A stretch of DNA of 64,000 nucleotides, from assembly GCA_003217735.2 (NCBI GenBank), contig CP031585.1:4575501-4639500 (forward strand), in the 5' to 3' direction. Positions 22,639 through 32,961 of this stretch are shown one piece after another (the first letter of the stretch is position 1; every line of letters begins with the position of its first letter). Under the pieces are notes generated by a model that had not been told where the DNA came from, did no database searches, and saw only the letters and a list, made by a program, of their open reading frames with translations. Made by a program: the position numbers and the translations under genes. Source of the DNA: Marinibacterium anthonyi. GTDB lineage: Bacteria > Pseudomonadota > Alphaproteobacteria > Rhodobacterales > Rhodobacteraceae.

Positions 22639-24981
22639 TTAACGGAACTTGTAATCGCGCGGGAAGCCGTGGGGCGGCTTCTTGCCCACCCCGGCGCGCT
22701 TGCCCAGCCATTCGGTCATGTCCGCCTGATGCCGGGTCTTGCCGCCGCCCATCGGCCAGGACAGCCCTTCGGAGAAGGTGAAGGTCGTCAGGTCCGACAG
22801 CCCCCCGTCCAGTTCCAGCGTGCCCTGACGGCCCCGGACCTGGTTGTACTTCTGCAGACGCACGCCCTTGCCACGGCCCATCTCGGGCAGGTCTTCCAGC
22901 GGGAAGACCAGCAGGCGACCGTTTTCCGACACGATCGCCACGTGATCGCCGGCCACCGCGCGGCAGATCCGGGCGACGTCGTCCTTGACGTTCAGCACCT
23001 GCTTGCCGGCGCGGGTCTGTGCGATGACCTCGGCCTCGGGCACAAGGAAGCCGTTGCCGCCGTGCGAGGCGACGATCAGCTTGCCTTCGGGGCGGTGGAT
23101 CAGAACGTCGATGATCTGCGCCTCGTTCGGCAGGTCGACCATCAGGCGCAGCGGTTCGCCCATGCCGCGCCCGCCGGGCAGGTTCGCCGCCGAAATCGTG
23201 TAGAACCGCCCGTTCGACGCAAAGATCAGCAGCCGGTCGGTGGTTTCCGCGTGGAAGATGAAGCGCGGGCCGTCGCCGTCCTTGAACTTCAGTTCCGAGC
23301 CCAGGTCGATATGACCCTTCATCGCCCGGATCCAACCCATCTGCGAACAGACCACGGTGATCGGTTCGCGGTCGATCATCATCTCCAGCGGCACGTCCTC
23401 GACCTCGCCCGCCTCGGCGAACCGGGTGCGGCGGGCGCCGCCGGCGTAATCCTTGCCGAAGGCCTTCTTGGTTTCCTTCAACTGGTCCGAGATCCGCGCC
23501 CACTGCTTGTCCGGATCCTCAAGCAGATCCTCGAGACCGGCGCGTTCCTCCATCAGGGCGGATTGCTCGCGCAGCAGTTCAAGTTCCTCGAGACGGCGCA
23601 AGCTGCGCAGGCGCATGTTGAGGATGGCGTCGGACTGAACCTCGGTCAGCTCGCCCTCGCCCGGCGGAGGCGTGACGTAATCGGCCTCGGCCATGGCGCG
23701 CACGAAGTCGCGCGACCAGTCTTCGCGCATCAGCGCGGCCTTGGGGTCATCGTCATATCGGATGATGTCGATCACCCGGTCGAGGTTGAGGAAGGCGATG
23801 ATGAAGCCTTCCAGCACTTCCAACCGCTTGTCGATCTTGCCCAGCCGGTGGCGCGACCGGCGTTGCAGCACGTCCTGGCGGTGATCGAGGAAGGCACGCA
23901 GCACTTCTTTCAGCGAGCAGACCTTGGGCGTGACCCCGTCGATCAGCACGTTCATGTTCATGGAAAACCGCACTTCCAGGTCGGAATTGCGGTAGAGCAT
24001 GCCCATCAGAACATCCGGATCGACGTTCTTGGACCGGGGTTCCAGCACCACGCGGATGTCATCGGCGCTTTCGTCGCGGACATCGGCCAGGATCGGCACC
24101 TTCTTGGTCTGGATCAGCTCGGCCAGCTTCTCGATCAGGCGCGATTTCTGCACCTGGTAGGGGATTTCCGTGACCACGATCTGCCACTGGCCACGGCCCA
24201 GGTCCTCGACCTCGTAGTGGCAGCGCAGGCGAAAGGCGCCCCGGCCGGTGCGATAGGCCTGCGCGATGCTTTCGCGCGGCTCGACGATGGTGCCGCCGGT
24301 GGGGAAATCGGGGCCAGGGATGTAGTTCAGCAGCGTGTCGTCGCGCACGTCGGGCGTCTTGATCAGATGCAGGCAGGCATCGCACAGCTCGGTGATGTTG
24401 TGCGGCGGGATGTTCGTCGCCATCCCCACGGCGATGCCGCTGGCGCCATTGGCCAAGAGGTTGGGGAATTCGGCGGGCAGCACGATCGGCTCGGTCAGGG
24501 TGCCGTCGTAATTGTCGCGGAAATCGACCGCGTCCTCGTCCAGCCCCTGCAGCAGCGCCTCGGCCACGACGGTCAGCCGGGCTTCGGTGTATCGGCTGGC
24601 GGCCGGGTTGTCGCCGTCGATGTTGCCGAAATTGCCCTGCCCGTCGACCAGCGGGTAGCGGACGTTGAAATCCTGCGCCAGGCGGGCCATCGCATCATAG
24701 ATCGCGGTGTCGCCGTGGGGGTGATAGTTGCCCATCACGTCGCCCGAGATCTTTGCCGATTTCCGGAAACCGCCGGTCGCCGTCAACCGCAGTTCGCGCA
24801 TCGCGAACAGGATGCGCCGGTGCACGGGCTTCAACCCGTCCCGGGCATCGGGCAGCGCGCGGTGCATGATGGTCGACAGCGCATATTGCAGATAGCGTTC
24901 GCCGATGGCACGGCGAAGCGTCTCGGGAACCTCGCCCGTCGGGGTAGGCTTCATGTTGGGGTCGTCGACCTTGTCATTCAT
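22639..24981 (-). CDS. parC: DNA topoisomerase IV subunit A
   Basis: 780 residues from [20 protein letters not shown]; a start seven codons upstream is also possible and neither has a strong ribosome binding site. The breakage-reunion domain contains [19 protein letters not shown], the QRDR segment [16 protein letters not shown] and the active-site tyrosine in [11 protein letters not shown]. The C-terminal half carries the beta-propeller-like repeats. In the quinolone region the position of E. coli Ser80 is Thr and Glu84 is Asp, probably lineage-typical. It decatenates chromosomes with ParE, which is not in this window. Confidence 0.96.
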   Translation of the reverse strand: MNDKVDDPNMKPTPTGEVPETLRRAIGERYLQYALSTIMHRALPDARDGLKPVHRRILFAMRELRLTATGGFRKSAKISGDVMGNYHPHGDTAIYDAMARLAQDFNVRYPLVDGQGNFGNIDGDNPAASRYTEARLTVVAEALLQGLDEDAVDFRDNYDGTLTEPIVLPAEFPNLLANGASGIAVGMATNIPPHNITELCDACLHLIKTPDVRDDTLLNYIPGPDFPTGGTIVEPRESIAQAYRTGRGAFRLRCHYEVEDLGRGQWQIVVTEIPYQVQKSRLIEKLAELIQTKKVPILADVRDESADDIRVVLEPRSKNVDPDVLMGMLYRNSDLEVRFSMNMNVLIDGVTPKVCSLKEVLRAFLDHRQDVLQRRSRHRLGKIDKRLEVLEGFIIAFLNLDRVIDIIRYDDDPKAALMREDWSRDFVRAMAEADYVTPPPGEGELTEVQSDAILNMRLRSLRRLEELELLREQSALMEERAGLEDLLEDPDKQWARISDQLKETKKAFGKDYAGGARRTRFAEAGEVEDVPLEMMIDREPITVVCSQMGWIRAMKGHIDLGSELKFKDGDGPRFIFHAETTDRLLIFASNGRFYTISAANLPGGRGMGEPLRLMVDLPNEAQIIDVLIHRPEGKLIVASHGGNGFLVPEAEVIAQTRAGKQVLNVKDDVARICRAVAGDHVAIVSENGRLLVFPLEDLPEMGRGKGVRLQKYNQVRGRQGTLELDGGLSDLTTFTFSEGLSWPMGGGKTRHQADMTEWLGKRAGVGKKPPHGFPRDYKFR

Positions 24982-25190
24982 GGATCTTGTGATACGCCCC
25001 ATCAGTCAGCGGGTAAAGCGCCCTTAATACATTGACGTTTAGTTCCTTTTCTGGGTCCGGAAAGCGCCGTTTGGCGGTTGGCCCGAATCGGTCCTTCGCC
25101 TAAAAGTGGAACATGTCCGCTGCCACGGGCGTTTCCTTTATAAGTGACGGCCCGGGGGTCGGGTTGCCGGGGTCCTTGGGGGATAGTGAC

Positions 25191-25907
25191 GTGCGTTATG
25201 TATTGATGAGCCTTGTTGTAGTGGTCTTCGCTTTCTACGAGCTTAGCGGAGGCAAGGATTTCGTGCCGCGATCCGAAACGCGCCGCCTCGCCGCCGCAGA
25301 CGCATCCAAGGACGCCGACACCCCGACCATTTCCGTCGCCTCCCTGTCCACCCGCAGTTCGACGCCGAAATTCTCGCCCTCGCGGACCCAGGCGATGGCC
25401 GTCGTCGACACCCGTAACCCCGTGACCCAGACCAAGGCCGACAAGGCCGACAAGGCGGTTCTGACCGCGGCCACCGGATCGCTTTACCCGCTGCCCGACG
25501 ACGCCGTGCGCGCGCCCGGGATCACGCTCGTCTCGCTTGGCGACAACCCCGCGCTTTTTGCCCAGCCCCTGGTCGAGACCCGGACACCCGAAGCGAACAA
25601 CGACATGACCGTGCGCCCGTCGCAGGCTTCGGCCATTGCGTCGCCCGTGTCCGGCGCCGCCAACCCCGCGACCGCCAAACGCGCGGATTTCATCCCCGAT
25701 CAGCGCGACATCCGCGCCGTCGACGGCAACCGCGTGAACATGCGCAACGGGCCGGGCACCAACTTTTCGGTCCTGGCCAGCCTGCCCCGCGACACCAGGG
25801 TCGAAGTGCTGACCGATCCCGGCGACGGATGGGTGCGCCTGCAGCCGATCAACGGCGGCCCGATCGGCTGGATGGCCGACTACCTGCTGACCAGCGTCAA
25901 CAACTGA
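25191..25907 (+). CDS. Membrane-anchored SH3b-domain protein
   Basis: 238 residues from a GTG start that follows GGGGGAT; an ATG five codons later is the alternative. A single N-terminal membrane helix (about 3-20) is followed by a long Ala/Thr/Ser-rich linker and a C-terminal bacterial SH3 domain (about 168-233) with VDGNRVNMRNGPGTNFSVLA and GWVRLQPINGGPIGWM. The domain suggests cell-wall or protein binding outside the membrane. Divergent from parC. Confidence 0.8.
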   Translation: MRYVLMSLVVVVFAFYELSGGKDFVPRSETRRLAAADASKDADTPTISVASLSTRSSTPKFSPSRTQAMAVVDTRNPVTQTKADKADKAVLTAATGSLYPLPDDAVRAPGITLVSLGDNPALFAQPLVETRTPEANNDMTVRPSQASAIASPVSGAANPATAKRADFIPDQRDIRAVDGNRVNMRNGPGTNFSVLASLPRDTRVEVLTDPGDGWVRLQPINGGPIGWMADYLLTSVNN

Positions 25908-26015
25908 TCGCCTTCCGCTGCCTGCCTCCAAAGCGGGGTGGGCGGGCGGGAGCCTTGGAGGCAGGCAGCCCCGAACCCCTTGCGACTCGGGCGATTTCCA
26001 CCCTAGCTGTCGCAC

Positions 26016-26843
26016 ATGAAAAGCATCCTGATCACCGGCTGTTCCTCGGGCATCGGCCTTGACGCCGCCCGCACCCTGAAGGCCGCCGGTTGGCGGGTCT
26101 TTGCCGCTTGCCGCCAACAGGGCGATTGCGACCGGCTGATCGCCGAAGGCTTCGACAGCCCCCGGCTGGACTACACCGACACCGCCAGCATCGACACCGC
26201 CCTGGCGCAGGTGCTGGAGGCCACGGGCGGCACGCTGGACGCGCTTTTCAACAACGGGGCGCACCCGCTCAGCGCCCTGGTCGAAGACCTGCCCACCGAC
26301 GGGCTGCGCGCCATCTTCGAAGCCAATTTCTTTGGCTGGCACGACCTGACTCGCCGGGTCATCCCGGTGATGCGCGCACAGGGTCATGGCCATATCGTGC
26401 AATGTTCCTCGGCGCTTGGCGTCACCTACATGCGCTGGCGCGGCGCCTATGCCGCGACCAAGCACGCGCTTGAGGCGCTGACCGACACGCTGCGGCTGGA
26501 ACTGCGCGGCAGCGGCATCAAGGTGGTGATGATCGAACCCGGCCCGATCCGGACCGAATTCCGCCGCAACGGCATTCCCTGGTTCGAACGCTTCATCGAC
26601 TGGCAGGCCTCGCCCCAGCGCGCGCGCTACGAAACCGGGCTGATCCCGCGGCTTTACGCCGAAAACCCGCCCCCCGACAGGTTCGAACTGCAGCCCGACG
26701 CGGTCTCGGCCAAACTGCTAAGAGCGCTTGGCACCGACAATCCGGCGCCGCGCTACCGGGTGACCACGGTGACCTGGATCGCCGCGATCCTGATGCGGAT
26801 CCTGCCCACCCGCGCGGCAGATCGCATCCTGGACCGGATCTGA
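26016..26843 (+). CDS. Short-chain dehydrogenase/reductase
   Basis: 275 residues with a Rossmann fold. TGCSSGIG at 7-14 is the cofactor-binding motif. FNNGAHP replaces the usual NNAG. The catalytic Ser is in CSSALGV and the YxxxK motif is YAATK. The C-terminal third is longer than in the smallest SDRs and ends in a hydrophobic segment (VTWIAAILMRILP) that may contact the membrane. The substrate is unknown. Confidence 0.85.
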   Translation: MKSILITGCSSGIGLDAARTLKAAGWRVFAACRQQGDCDRLIAEGFDSPRLDYTDTASIDTALAQVLEATGGTLDALFNNGAHPLSALVEDLPTDGLRAIFEANFFGWHDLTRRVIPVMRAQGHGHIVQCSSALGVTYMRWRGAYAATKHALEALTDTLRLELRGSGIKVVMIEPGPIRTEFRRNGIPWFERFIDWQASPQRARYETGLIPRLYAENPPPDRFELQPDAVSAKLLRALGTDNPAPRYRVTTVTWIAAILMRILPTRAADRILDRI

Positions 26844-26857
26844 CGCCCAATCCCCGC

Positions 26858-26905
26858 CCCGATCCAAAACCCGGCCCGAAGCCCGATCCGAAGCCCGATC
26901 TGAGG
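26858..26905. repeat. 12-bp imperfect tandem repeat, four units
   Basis: Units CCCGATCCAAAA, CCCGGCCCGAAG, CCCGATCCGAAG and CCCGATCTGAGG follow without gaps directly after the SDR gene. No coding function is evident. Confidence 0.7.
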
Positions 26906-26976
26906 CGAAACGACCGGTTCGCTTTTCGCTCCGCACCCGTTACACCAGTGGGCAACCCCGACGGAGGCCACGTCCC

Positions 26977-27174
26977 ATGACCCGCGACCCGTTCTTCCTG
27001 CTCATCGTCCTGGCGATCATCATCGTCGTGGTGATCCTGGTGCTTGGCATCGGCAATTTCGCCAAGGGCGGCGAGAAAAGCGGCGAACGGTCGAACCGGT
27101 TGATGCGGTATCGCCTGATCGGGCAGTTCGTCGCGGTCGTGCTGATCGCGATCTACTTCTATACCAGATTCTGA
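26977..27174 (+). CDS. Twin transmembrane (HIG1-like) small protein
   Basis: 65 residues: one helix at about 7-25, a basic cytoplasmic loop (KGGEKSGERSNRLMRYR) and a second helix at about 47-62. The RSNRLMRYRLIGQF loop matches the short HIG1-type proteins found in alphaproteobacteria. It precedes the cobalamin adenosyltransferase gene by 22 bases in the same direction, so the two are probably co-transcribed. In related systems HIG1 proteins associate with respiratory oxidases; that role here is inference. Confidence 0.75.
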   Translation: MTRDPFFLLIVLAIIIVVVILVLGIGNFAKGGEKSGERSNRLMRYRLIGQFVAVVLIAIYFYTRF

Positions 27175-27196
27175 CCCCAGGACCGGAGGCGCCAAG

Positions 27197-27769
27197 ATGG
27201 TCGTTCTCAACAAGATCTACACCCGCACCGGCGACAAGGGCGACACCGCGCTTGGCAATGGCGAACGGGTCGCCAAGCATTCGGCGCGGGTCACCGCCTA
27301 TGGCACGGTGGACGAACTGAACGCCTTCGTCGGCGTCGCCCGCCTGGCCGCCGAAGGGGATGTCGACGTCGCCCTGTCGCGCATCCAGAACGATCTGTTC
27401 GACCTGGGCGCCGACCTGTGCCGGCCCGAGATGGAAAAGGACGCCCAGGCCGACTACCCGCCCCTGCGCATGATCGCCGCCCAGACCGACCGCCTGGAAA
27501 CCGAGATCGACGCGATGAACGGTGCGCTCGAGGCGCTGCGCAGCTTCATCCTGCCGGGCGGATCGGCCCTGGCCGCGCATCTGCATGTCTGCCGCACCGT
27601 GGCGCGGCGCGCCGAACGGCTGGCGGTGGATCTGTCGACCGTCGAAAGCGTGAACCCCGACGCGGTGCGCTATCTCAACCGGCTGTCCGACTGGTTCTTC
27701 GTCGCCGCCCGCATGGCCAATGACAATGGCCAGGCCGACGTCCTCTGGGTGCCCGGCGCCAACCGCTGA
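27197..27769 (+). CDS. PduO-type ATP:cob(I)alamin adenosyltransferase
   Basis: 190 residues. The N-terminal ATP-binding loop YTRTGDKGDTALGNGERVAK, the central TVDELNAFVGVAR and the C-terminal RYLNRLSDWFFVAAR are the PduO signatures. It converts cob(I)alamin to adenosylcobalamin, the cofactor of methylmalonyl-CoA and ethylmalonyl-CoA mutases. This fits the presence of the ethylmalonyl-CoA pathway enzyme Mcd in the window. Confidence 0.93.
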   Translation: MVVLNKIYTRTGDKGDTALGNGERVAKHSARVTAYGTVDELNAFVGVARLAAEGDVDVALSRIQNDLFDLGADLCRPEMEKDAQADYPPLRMIAAQTDRLETEIDAMNGALEALRSFILPGGSALAAHLHVCRTVARRAERLAVDLSTVESVNPDAVRYLNRLSDWFFVAARMANDNGQADVLWVPGANR

Positions 27770-28040
27770 CCCCCTGTCCCGCCCATCGGTCGCAGCGATG
27801 CCTCCCTGCGGCAACCCGGGGGCCGATCGGCGCAAGACCGCGCCGACAGGCTTCAACAGTTTCGCATTGCGGAACGGCTTGCGGACAAAAGCGCTAACAC
27901 CAGCCCAACGCAGCGTCGAATGGACACAAGATGTCGCTTTTTCGCTGTCTTGCCCCCAAGCGTTTCAATATCACCTCCCCCAGTGTAAATGCCAATCAGA
28001 GTCGTCCGACCCCGGGCGGCATGAATGAGGAGAGCCACGC

Positions 28041-28799
28041 ATGAAGGTACTGGTGCCTGTCAAACGCGTGATCGACTACAACGTGAAGGTCCGCGTGAAG
28101 GCGGACGGGAGCGGCGTCGATCTTGCGAACGTGAAGATGTCGATGAACCCGTTCGACGAAATTGCCGTCGAGGAAGCCATCCGGCTGAAGGAAGCAGGCA
28201 AGGCGGAAGAGATCGTCGCCGTATCCGTCGGCGTGAAACAGGCGCAGGAAACGCTTCGCACCGCGCTGGCCATGGGCGCCGACCGGGCGATCCTGGTCGT
28301 GGCCGCCGATGACGTGCACAACGACATCGAACCGCTGGCCGTGGCCAAGATCCTCAAGGCGATCGTCGACGAGGAACAGCCGGGCCTGGTGCTGTGCGGC
28401 AAGCAGGCCATCGACAACGACATGAACGCCACCGGCCAGATGCTGTCGGCCCTGCTGGGCTGGAGCCAGGCGACGTTCGCGTCCGAACTGACCGTTGAAG
28501 GCGACGAAGCGGTCGTGACCCGCGAAGTCGACGGCGGCCTGCAGACCATCAAGGTGAAGATGCCCGCCATCGTCACCGTCGACCTGCGCCTGAACGAACC
28601 GCGCTATGCCTCGCTGCCCAACATCATGAAGGCCAAGAAGAAGCCGCTGGATGAAAAGACCGCCGCCGATTACGGCGTCGAGGTCGCGCCGCGGCTGGAG
28701 ATCGTGAAGACCACCGAACCCGAGGCCCGCAAGGCCGGCGAGATGGTGCCCGATGTTGACACGCTGGTCGCCAAACTGAAAGAGAAGGGGATCGTCTGA
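28041..28799 (+). CDS. etfB: Electron transfer flavoprotein beta subunit
   Basis: 252 residues starting [20 protein letters not shown]. Conserved segments include [19 protein letters not shown] and [20 protein letters not shown]. EtfB binds AMP and, with EtfA, accepts electrons from acyl-CoA dehydrogenases and passes them to the quinone pool through ETF-QO. It overlaps etfA by one base (TGATG), so the subunits are translated together. An AGGAGAG ribosome binding site precedes it. Confidence 0.97.
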   Translation: MKVLVPVKRVIDYNVKVRVKADGSGVDLANVKMSMNPFDEIAVEEAIRLKEAGKAEEIVAVSVGVKQAQETLRTALAMGADRAILVVAADDVHNDIEPLAVAKILKAIVDEEQPGLVLCGKQAIDNDMNATGQMLSALLGWSQATFASELTVEGDEAVVTREVDGGLQTIKVKMPAIVTVDLRLNEPRYASLPNIMKAKKKPLDEKTAADYGVEVAPRLEIVKTTEPEARKAGEMVPDVDTLVAKLKEKGIV

Positions 28800-29725
28800 T
28801 GGCCGTTCTGCTGCTTGCCGAAGTCACCTCCGGTGAACTCTCGCTCGACGCCACCGCCAAGGCCGTGACGGCCGCGAAGGCGCTGGGTGACGTGACCGTC
28901 CTGTGCGCCGGCGCCTCTGCCGCCGCCGCGGGCGAAGCCGCCGCCAAGATCGACGGCGTGGCCAAGGTGCTGGTCGCCGAGGATGCCACACTGGGCCACC
29001 GCCTGGCGGAACCCACCGCCGCGCTGATCGTGTCGCTTGCGGGCGATTACAGCCACATCGTGGCGCCCGCCACGACGGATGCAAAGAACGTGATGCCGCG
29101 TGTGGCCGCCCTCCTCGACGTGATGATCCTTTCGGACGTCTCGGGCGTGGTCGATGCGGACACCTTCGAACGCCCGATCTATGCCGGCAACGCCATCCAG
29201 ACCGTAAAGTCGAAGGATGAAAAGAAGGTTATCACCTTCCGGACCTCCACCTTCGACGCCGCGGGCGAAGCCGGTCCCGCCCCGATCGAAACCATCGGCG
29301 CGTCCGACAATCCGGGCCTGTCGGAATGGGTCGAGGACAAGGTCGCGGCGTCGGACCGTCCGGAACTGACCTCGGCCGGCATCGTCGTGTCGGGTGGCCG
29401 TGGCGTGGGTTCCGAAGAGGATTTCGCGCTGATCGAGAAGCTGGCGGACAAGCTGGGCGCAGCCGTTGGCGCGTCGCGCGCGGCGGTCGATTCGGGCTAT
29501 GCGCCGAACGACTGGCAGGTCGGCCAGACCGGCAAGGTCGTGGCCCCCGAGCTGTATATCGCCGTGGGCATTTCCGGTGCGATCCAGCACCTTGCCGGGA
29601 TGAAGGACAGCAAGGTCATCGTCGCGATCAACAAGGACGAAGAGGCGCCGATCTTCCAGGTTGCCGATTACGGCCTGGTCGCCGACCTCTTCACCGCAGT
29701 GCCGGAACTGGTCGAAAAGCTTTGA
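28799..29725 (+). CDS. etfA: Electron transfer flavoprotein alpha subunit
   Basis: 308 residues. The N-terminal domain (about 1-185) is followed by the FAD-binding C-terminal domain with [40 protein letters not shown] and [15 protein letters not shown]. Partner of EtfB. Likely electron donors encoded nearby include the Mcd dehydrogenase at 40.2 kb. The operon ends with a hairpin repeat and a terminator. Confidence 0.97.
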   Translation: MAVLLLAEVTSGELSLDATAKAVTAAKALGDVTVLCAGASAAAAGEAAAKIDGVAKVLVAEDATLGHRLAEPTAALIVSLAGDYSHIVAPATTDAKNVMPRVAALLDVMILSDVSGVVDADTFERPIYAGNAIQTVKSKDEKKVITFRTSTFDAAGEAGPAPIETIGASDNPGLSEWVEDKVAASDRPELTSAGIVVSGGRGVGSEEDFALIEKLADKLGAAVGASRAAVDSGYAPNDWQVGQTGKVVAPELYIAVGISGAIQHLAGMKDSKVIVAINKDEEAPIFQVADYGLVADLFTAVPELVEKL

Positions 29726-29732
29726 TGCCCGC

Positions 29733-29759
29733 GTAGGATGGGTCAATGACCCATCTTAC
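29733..29759. repeat. GTAGGATGGGT-type hairpin repeat, copy 3
   Basis: Arms GTAGGATGGGTC and GACCCATCTTAC (one G-U pair) around an AAT loop, seven bases after the etfA stop codon and upstream of the operon's terminator. Confidence 0.85.
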
Positions 29760-29784
29760 CGGCCCGGTTCGGACCGCAAGACAG

Positions 29785-29812
29785 AAAACCCCGCCCCATG
29801 GGCGGGGTTTTT
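29785..29812. terminator. Bidirectional terminator between etfA and the DUF6473 gene
   Basis: A 9-bp stem ACCCCGCCC / GGGCGGGGT with a CAT loop, with T-run on the right and A-run on the left. It can end transcription of both convergent genes. Confidence 0.88.
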
Positions 29813-29822
29813 CAATCCAGCG

Positions 29823-30623
29823 TCATCCCACGATGCCGCGCAGGGCCGTCGCGATCTGGACATGTGCGGCAGGACCGATCAGCCGGGACACGGCGGGCCA
29901 TTCCGTCTGACCGATGACCATGTCCGCCAGGTCGCCCGACAGGCCCGCCGGCGTTACCGTCAACTCGACCACGTCGCAGACCAGGTCCGCCACGTCTTCG
30001 ACCATCTCGCGCGTCACCATCAGCGGATCGGGCCCCAGGTCGTCCCCCGTCGGCACCTTCAGCCACAGAAGGATAGACGGGCATTTCAGCCCCCGCAGCA
30101 GCAACCGCATCCGTGCGGTCCAGGCGGTCCGCAATTCGTCCTCGACCAGAAGGAAGCGTTCATCCGACGCTTCGCGCAGGCTGTGCAGCATGTGCCGGGT
30201 AAAGGTGAACTCGGTGAAATCCACTTCGCGATAGATCGACGCCAGCGTCGAGGACGCACTGAGAAACCGGTCGTTGCGCCGCGGATGCACCCGGTAGAAC
30301 CGGTTCGACATGTTCGCCGCCCCAAGCACCTGCAGCACCGACAGACGCGCCCCGGACAGCAGGCGCGGGACCTCGGGATCGGCAATGAAGGCGTCGATCC
30401 CCGCATTGACCTGCCCGAGATTGACACAGGTCGCGCCCGTCGCCGCCTCCACCAGCTTGGGGAACGGGTCGGTCACGCAGCGCCCGAAGGTCTCTGTCCC
30501 GCCCAGAAAGGCCACGTAGGGCCCATCCATCACTTTTTTCGGGCCGCGAAACATAAGACGCGACACGCCGTACCGGCAAATGTCATAATCCAGCGCCGAG
30601 GCGCCAGCGCGCTCAAAGCTCAT
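29823..30623 (-). CDS. DUF6473 family protein
   Basis: 266 residues from MSFERAGASALDYDICRYGV, preceded by GGTGGGTTGAG. The segments SRLMFRGPKK and YVAFLGGTETFGRCVTDPFP are characteristic of a family largely restricted to Rhodobacteraceae. No catalytic motif is obvious. The function is unknown; a glycan or sulfate-related role has been guessed for relatives from neighbours, but nothing here supports it. Upstream in-frame codons run antisense to the neighbouring hbd gene and are not real. Confidence 0.8.
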   Translation of the reverse strand: MSFERAGASALDYDICRYGVSRLMFRGPKKVMDGPYVAFLGGTETFGRCVTDPFPKLVEAATGATCVNLGQVNAGIDAFIADPEVPRLLSGARLSVLQVLGAANMSNRFYRVHPRRNDRFLSASSTLASIYREVDFTEFTFTRHMLHSLREASDERFLLVEDELRTAWTARMRLLLRGLKCPSILLWLKVPTGDDLGPDPLMVTREMVEDVADLVCDVVELTVTPAGLSGDLADMVIGQTEWPAVSRLIGPAAHVQIATALRGIVG

Positions 30624-30785
30624 CTCAACCCACCATGAATTTCTCACCCGCCTCAGGTTTTGCCAGCAAGACATTTCGATTTCCCTAAAGGGGCAATTTG
30701 CGGCATTGGCCGGGATCATGCTGCACTTGCGAGTTCCCCGGACCGGGACGTATGGTGCGGGCGACATCGCACAGGGGAAAGAACC

Positions 30786-31661
30786 ATGGGCATCCAGACA
30801 ATTGGCGTGATCGGCGCGGGACAGATGGGCAACGGGATTGCCCATGTCATGGCCCTGGCCGGCTACGACGTGGTGCTGAACGACGTGAGCCAGCCGGCGC
30901 TGGACAAGGCCATCGACACCATCGGCCGCAACCTTGGCCGCCAGGTCCAGCGGGACAAGATCTCGCAGGAAGCCGTGAATGACGCGATGGGCCGGATCCG
31001 TACCTCGCTGCTGCTGCCCGAACTGGGCCAGACCGACCTGGTGATCGAGGCCGCGACCGAACGCGAAACCGTCAAGCAGGCGATCTTCGAAGACCTCGTG
31101 CCGCATCTCAAGCCCGAGACGATCCTGACCTCGAACACCTCGTCGATCTCGATCACCCGGCTGGCCAGCCGCACGGACCGGCCCGAACGCTTCATGGGCT
31201 TCCACTTCATGAACCCGGTGCCGGTGATGCAGCTGGTGGAGCTGATCCGCGGCATCGCCACCGACGATGCCACCTACAAGGCCTGCCACGAGGTGGTGAA
31301 GACCCTCGGCAAGACCGCCGCAAGCGCCGAGGATTTCCCCGGCTTCATCGTCAACCGCATCCTGATGCCGATGATCAACGAGGCCGTCTATACGCTGTAT
31401 GAAGGTGTCGGCAACGTGCAGTCGATCGACGAATCGATGAAGCTGGGCGCGAACCACCCGATGGGGCCGCTGGAACTGGCCGATTTCATCGGGCTGGACA
31501 CGTGCCTCGCGATCATGAACGTGCTGCACGACGGGCTGGCGGACACGAAATACCGTCCCTGCCCCCTGCTGACCAAGTATGTCGAAGCCGGCTGGCTGGG
31601 CCGCAAGACCCAGCGCGGGTTTTACGACTACCGCGGGGAAACGCCGGTCCCTACCCGTTAG
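30786..31661 (+). CDS. 3-hydroxybutyryl-CoA dehydrogenase
   Basis: 291 residues, standard length. Starts MGIQTIGVIGAGQMGNGIAH with the NAD-binding GxGxxG; EAATERETVKQAIF, SNTSSISITRLAS and GFHFMNPVPVMQLVELI are conserved; the catalytic His is in GFHFMNPV. The C-terminal domain contains GLDTCLAIMNVLH. It oxidises 3-hydroxybutyryl-CoA to acetoacetyl-CoA (or the reverse), feeding polyhydroxybutyrate turnover, fatty-acid oxidation or the ethylmalonyl-CoA route. Confidence 0.95.
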   Translation: MGIQTIGVIGAGQMGNGIAHVMALAGYDVVLNDVSQPALDKAIDTIGRNLGRQVQRDKISQEAVNDAMGRIRTSLLLPELGQTDLVIEAATERETVKQAIFEDLVPHLKPETILTSNTSSISITRLASRTDRPERFMGFHFMNPVPVMQLVELIRGIATDDATYKACHEVVKTLGKTAASAEDFPGFIVNRILMPMINEAVYTLYEGVGNVQSIDESMKLGANHPMGPLELADFIGLDTCLAIMNVLHDGLADTKYRPCPLLTKYVEAGWLGRKTQRGFYDYRGETPVPTR

Positions 31662-31735
31662 CGGTCATTTTATTCGGCAGGATAAAATGCAATGCGCCGG
31701 GCCCCGCCCGGCGCTTTCGTGTCAACCTTGGCGTC

Positions 31736-32671
31736 TCAGCCCTGAAGCGAGATCGTGTGGTCCCGAAGCCAGGACATGAAGCCGCGCGGGTCGCTTTCCC
31801 AGGCCTTCACGTCCTCTTCGGGCAGCGGGTGCCCCACGATCGGCCCCTGGGGCTTGTTCAGCGCGTGCACGATCTCGTGCAGCAACAGCCCCTGCCGCAG
31901 GATCGGCGAGATCTGGTTGGCGATCTGGTAGATCCGCGAATTCGCGCCGGGGAACTTCATCGGCACCACGCGGGCGCCTGACCGGCGGATCATCTTGGCG
32001 GTGAACGGGTTCCACTCGGCCTCGATCGCCGGGCCCCACCAATTGTCGGAATGCGCCACGACGCCCGACGGGAACAACGCCACGACGCCGCCCTCTGCCA
32101 GGTGATCCATGGCGCGCGCCCGCATCTCGACCATCTTGCGCTGCGCATCCTGGTCATGCGGGAAGGGCACAGGGATCATGAAAGACCCGGCCTCTTCGTC
32201 GATATCGGTCAGCAGAGACCGCGTCAGGATCCGGTAATCGGGGCGCACCCGGCCGATCAGGTCGGCAAAGATCATGCCGTCGACCATCCCGTGCGGGTGG
32301 TTGGCCACCACGATGACCGGGCCTTCCTTCGGGATCCTGTCCAGCTGCTCCTGGGGCGTCGTCAGTTCGATCCCCATGACATCCAGGCAGGCCCGCCAGA
32401 ACGCCTGGCCGCGCGGCGCGCCCATCTTCTCGAACCGTCGGATCAGCCGCACGATGGTCAGCTTGCCCGAGAACAGTTCGATCGTGCGGATGGCAGACGC
32501 CTTCCACGGGTCTTCGAACGTGCTCGCATAGGACAGGCTGCGGCGGTCGTACTTGCGGAAATCAACCTGACCCGGCTTCGGAGCCTGAGCCTGGTTGGCC
32601 CGCATGGGGCGGCTTGTGTGAAAGCTGTCTACCACGGTGCTGTCACCATCGTTGTCTTCGGACGGGTACAA
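31736..32671 (-). CDS. Lysophospholipid acyltransferase family protein
   Basis: 311 residues from a TTG start six bases after the HPr stop codon, suggesting translational coupling; an ATG at residue 23 is the alternative. The acyltransferase motif is VANHPHGMVDG, the NHPxGxxD variant used by hemolysin-type and ornithine-lipid acyltransferases rather than the PlsC NHxxxxD. FPSGVVAHSDNWWGP resembles block III. It probably acylates a lysolipid at the inner membrane. Its place at the end of the PTS operon is notable. Confidence 0.8.
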   Translation of the reverse strand: MYPSEDNDGDSTVVDSFHTSRPMRANQAQAPKPGQVDFRKYDRRSLSYASTFEDPWKASAIRTIELFSGKLTIVRLIRRFEKMGAPRGQAFWRACLDVMGIELTTPQEQLDRIPKEGPVIVVANHPHGMVDGMIFADLIGRVRPDYRILTRSLLTDIDEEAGSFMIPVPFPHDQDAQRKMVEMRARAMDHLAEGGVVALFPSGVVAHSDNWWGPAIEAEWNPFTAKMIRRSGARVVPMKFPGANSRIYQIANQISPILRQGLLLHEIVHALNKPQGPIVGHPLPEEDVKAWESDPRGFMSWLRDHTISLQG

Positions 32672-32676
32672 GACCC

Positions 32677-32946
32677 TCAGAACCCTTCGCCGAACTTGTC
32701 CGCCACCAGCGCTGCCAGTGCATCGGCCAGCTTCTCGGCGTCCGGCCCGGACGTTTCGACGTCAATAGTCGTTCCCTTGGACGCTGCCAACATCAAAAGA
32801 CCCATAATACTGTCACCTGATGCAGACAAGCCATCCCGCGAGACCTGGGCCGTAGCGTCATGCGCCTCGACAACCTCGACCAGCTTCGCCGAGGCCCTGG
32901 CGTGCAGGCCCTTCTCGTTCACGATTTTCAGGGTCCGTTGGATCAT
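32677..32946 (-). CDS. Phosphocarrier protein HPr
   Basis: 89 residues. The phosphorylated His15 lies in EKGLHARASAKLVE and the regulatory Ser46 in GDSIMGLLMLAAS, so both EI-dependent and HPr-kinase-dependent phosphorylation are possible. No EIIB/EIIC sugar permease is nearby. With EIIA, RapZ and HprK upstream this is a regulatory PTS of the alphaproteobacterial type. Confidence 0.95.
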   Translation of the reverse strand: MIQRTLKIVNEKGLHARASAKLVEVVEAHDATAQVSRDGLSASGDSIMGLLMLAASKGTTIDVETSGPDAEKLADALAALVADKFGEGF

Positions 32947-32961
32947 GCCCTACCTGTCCGC

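Noticed and set aside
21988-25035. Long plus-strand open frame across the Hint gene and antisense to parC
   Set aside because: Composition is that of an antisense frame and it spans two well-supported genes.
29823-31529. Extended 568-residue minus-strand protein reaching into the hbd region
   Set aside because: Only the last 266 residues resemble a real family (DUF6473). The N-terminal part is antisense to 3-hydroxybutyryl-CoA dehydrogenase.
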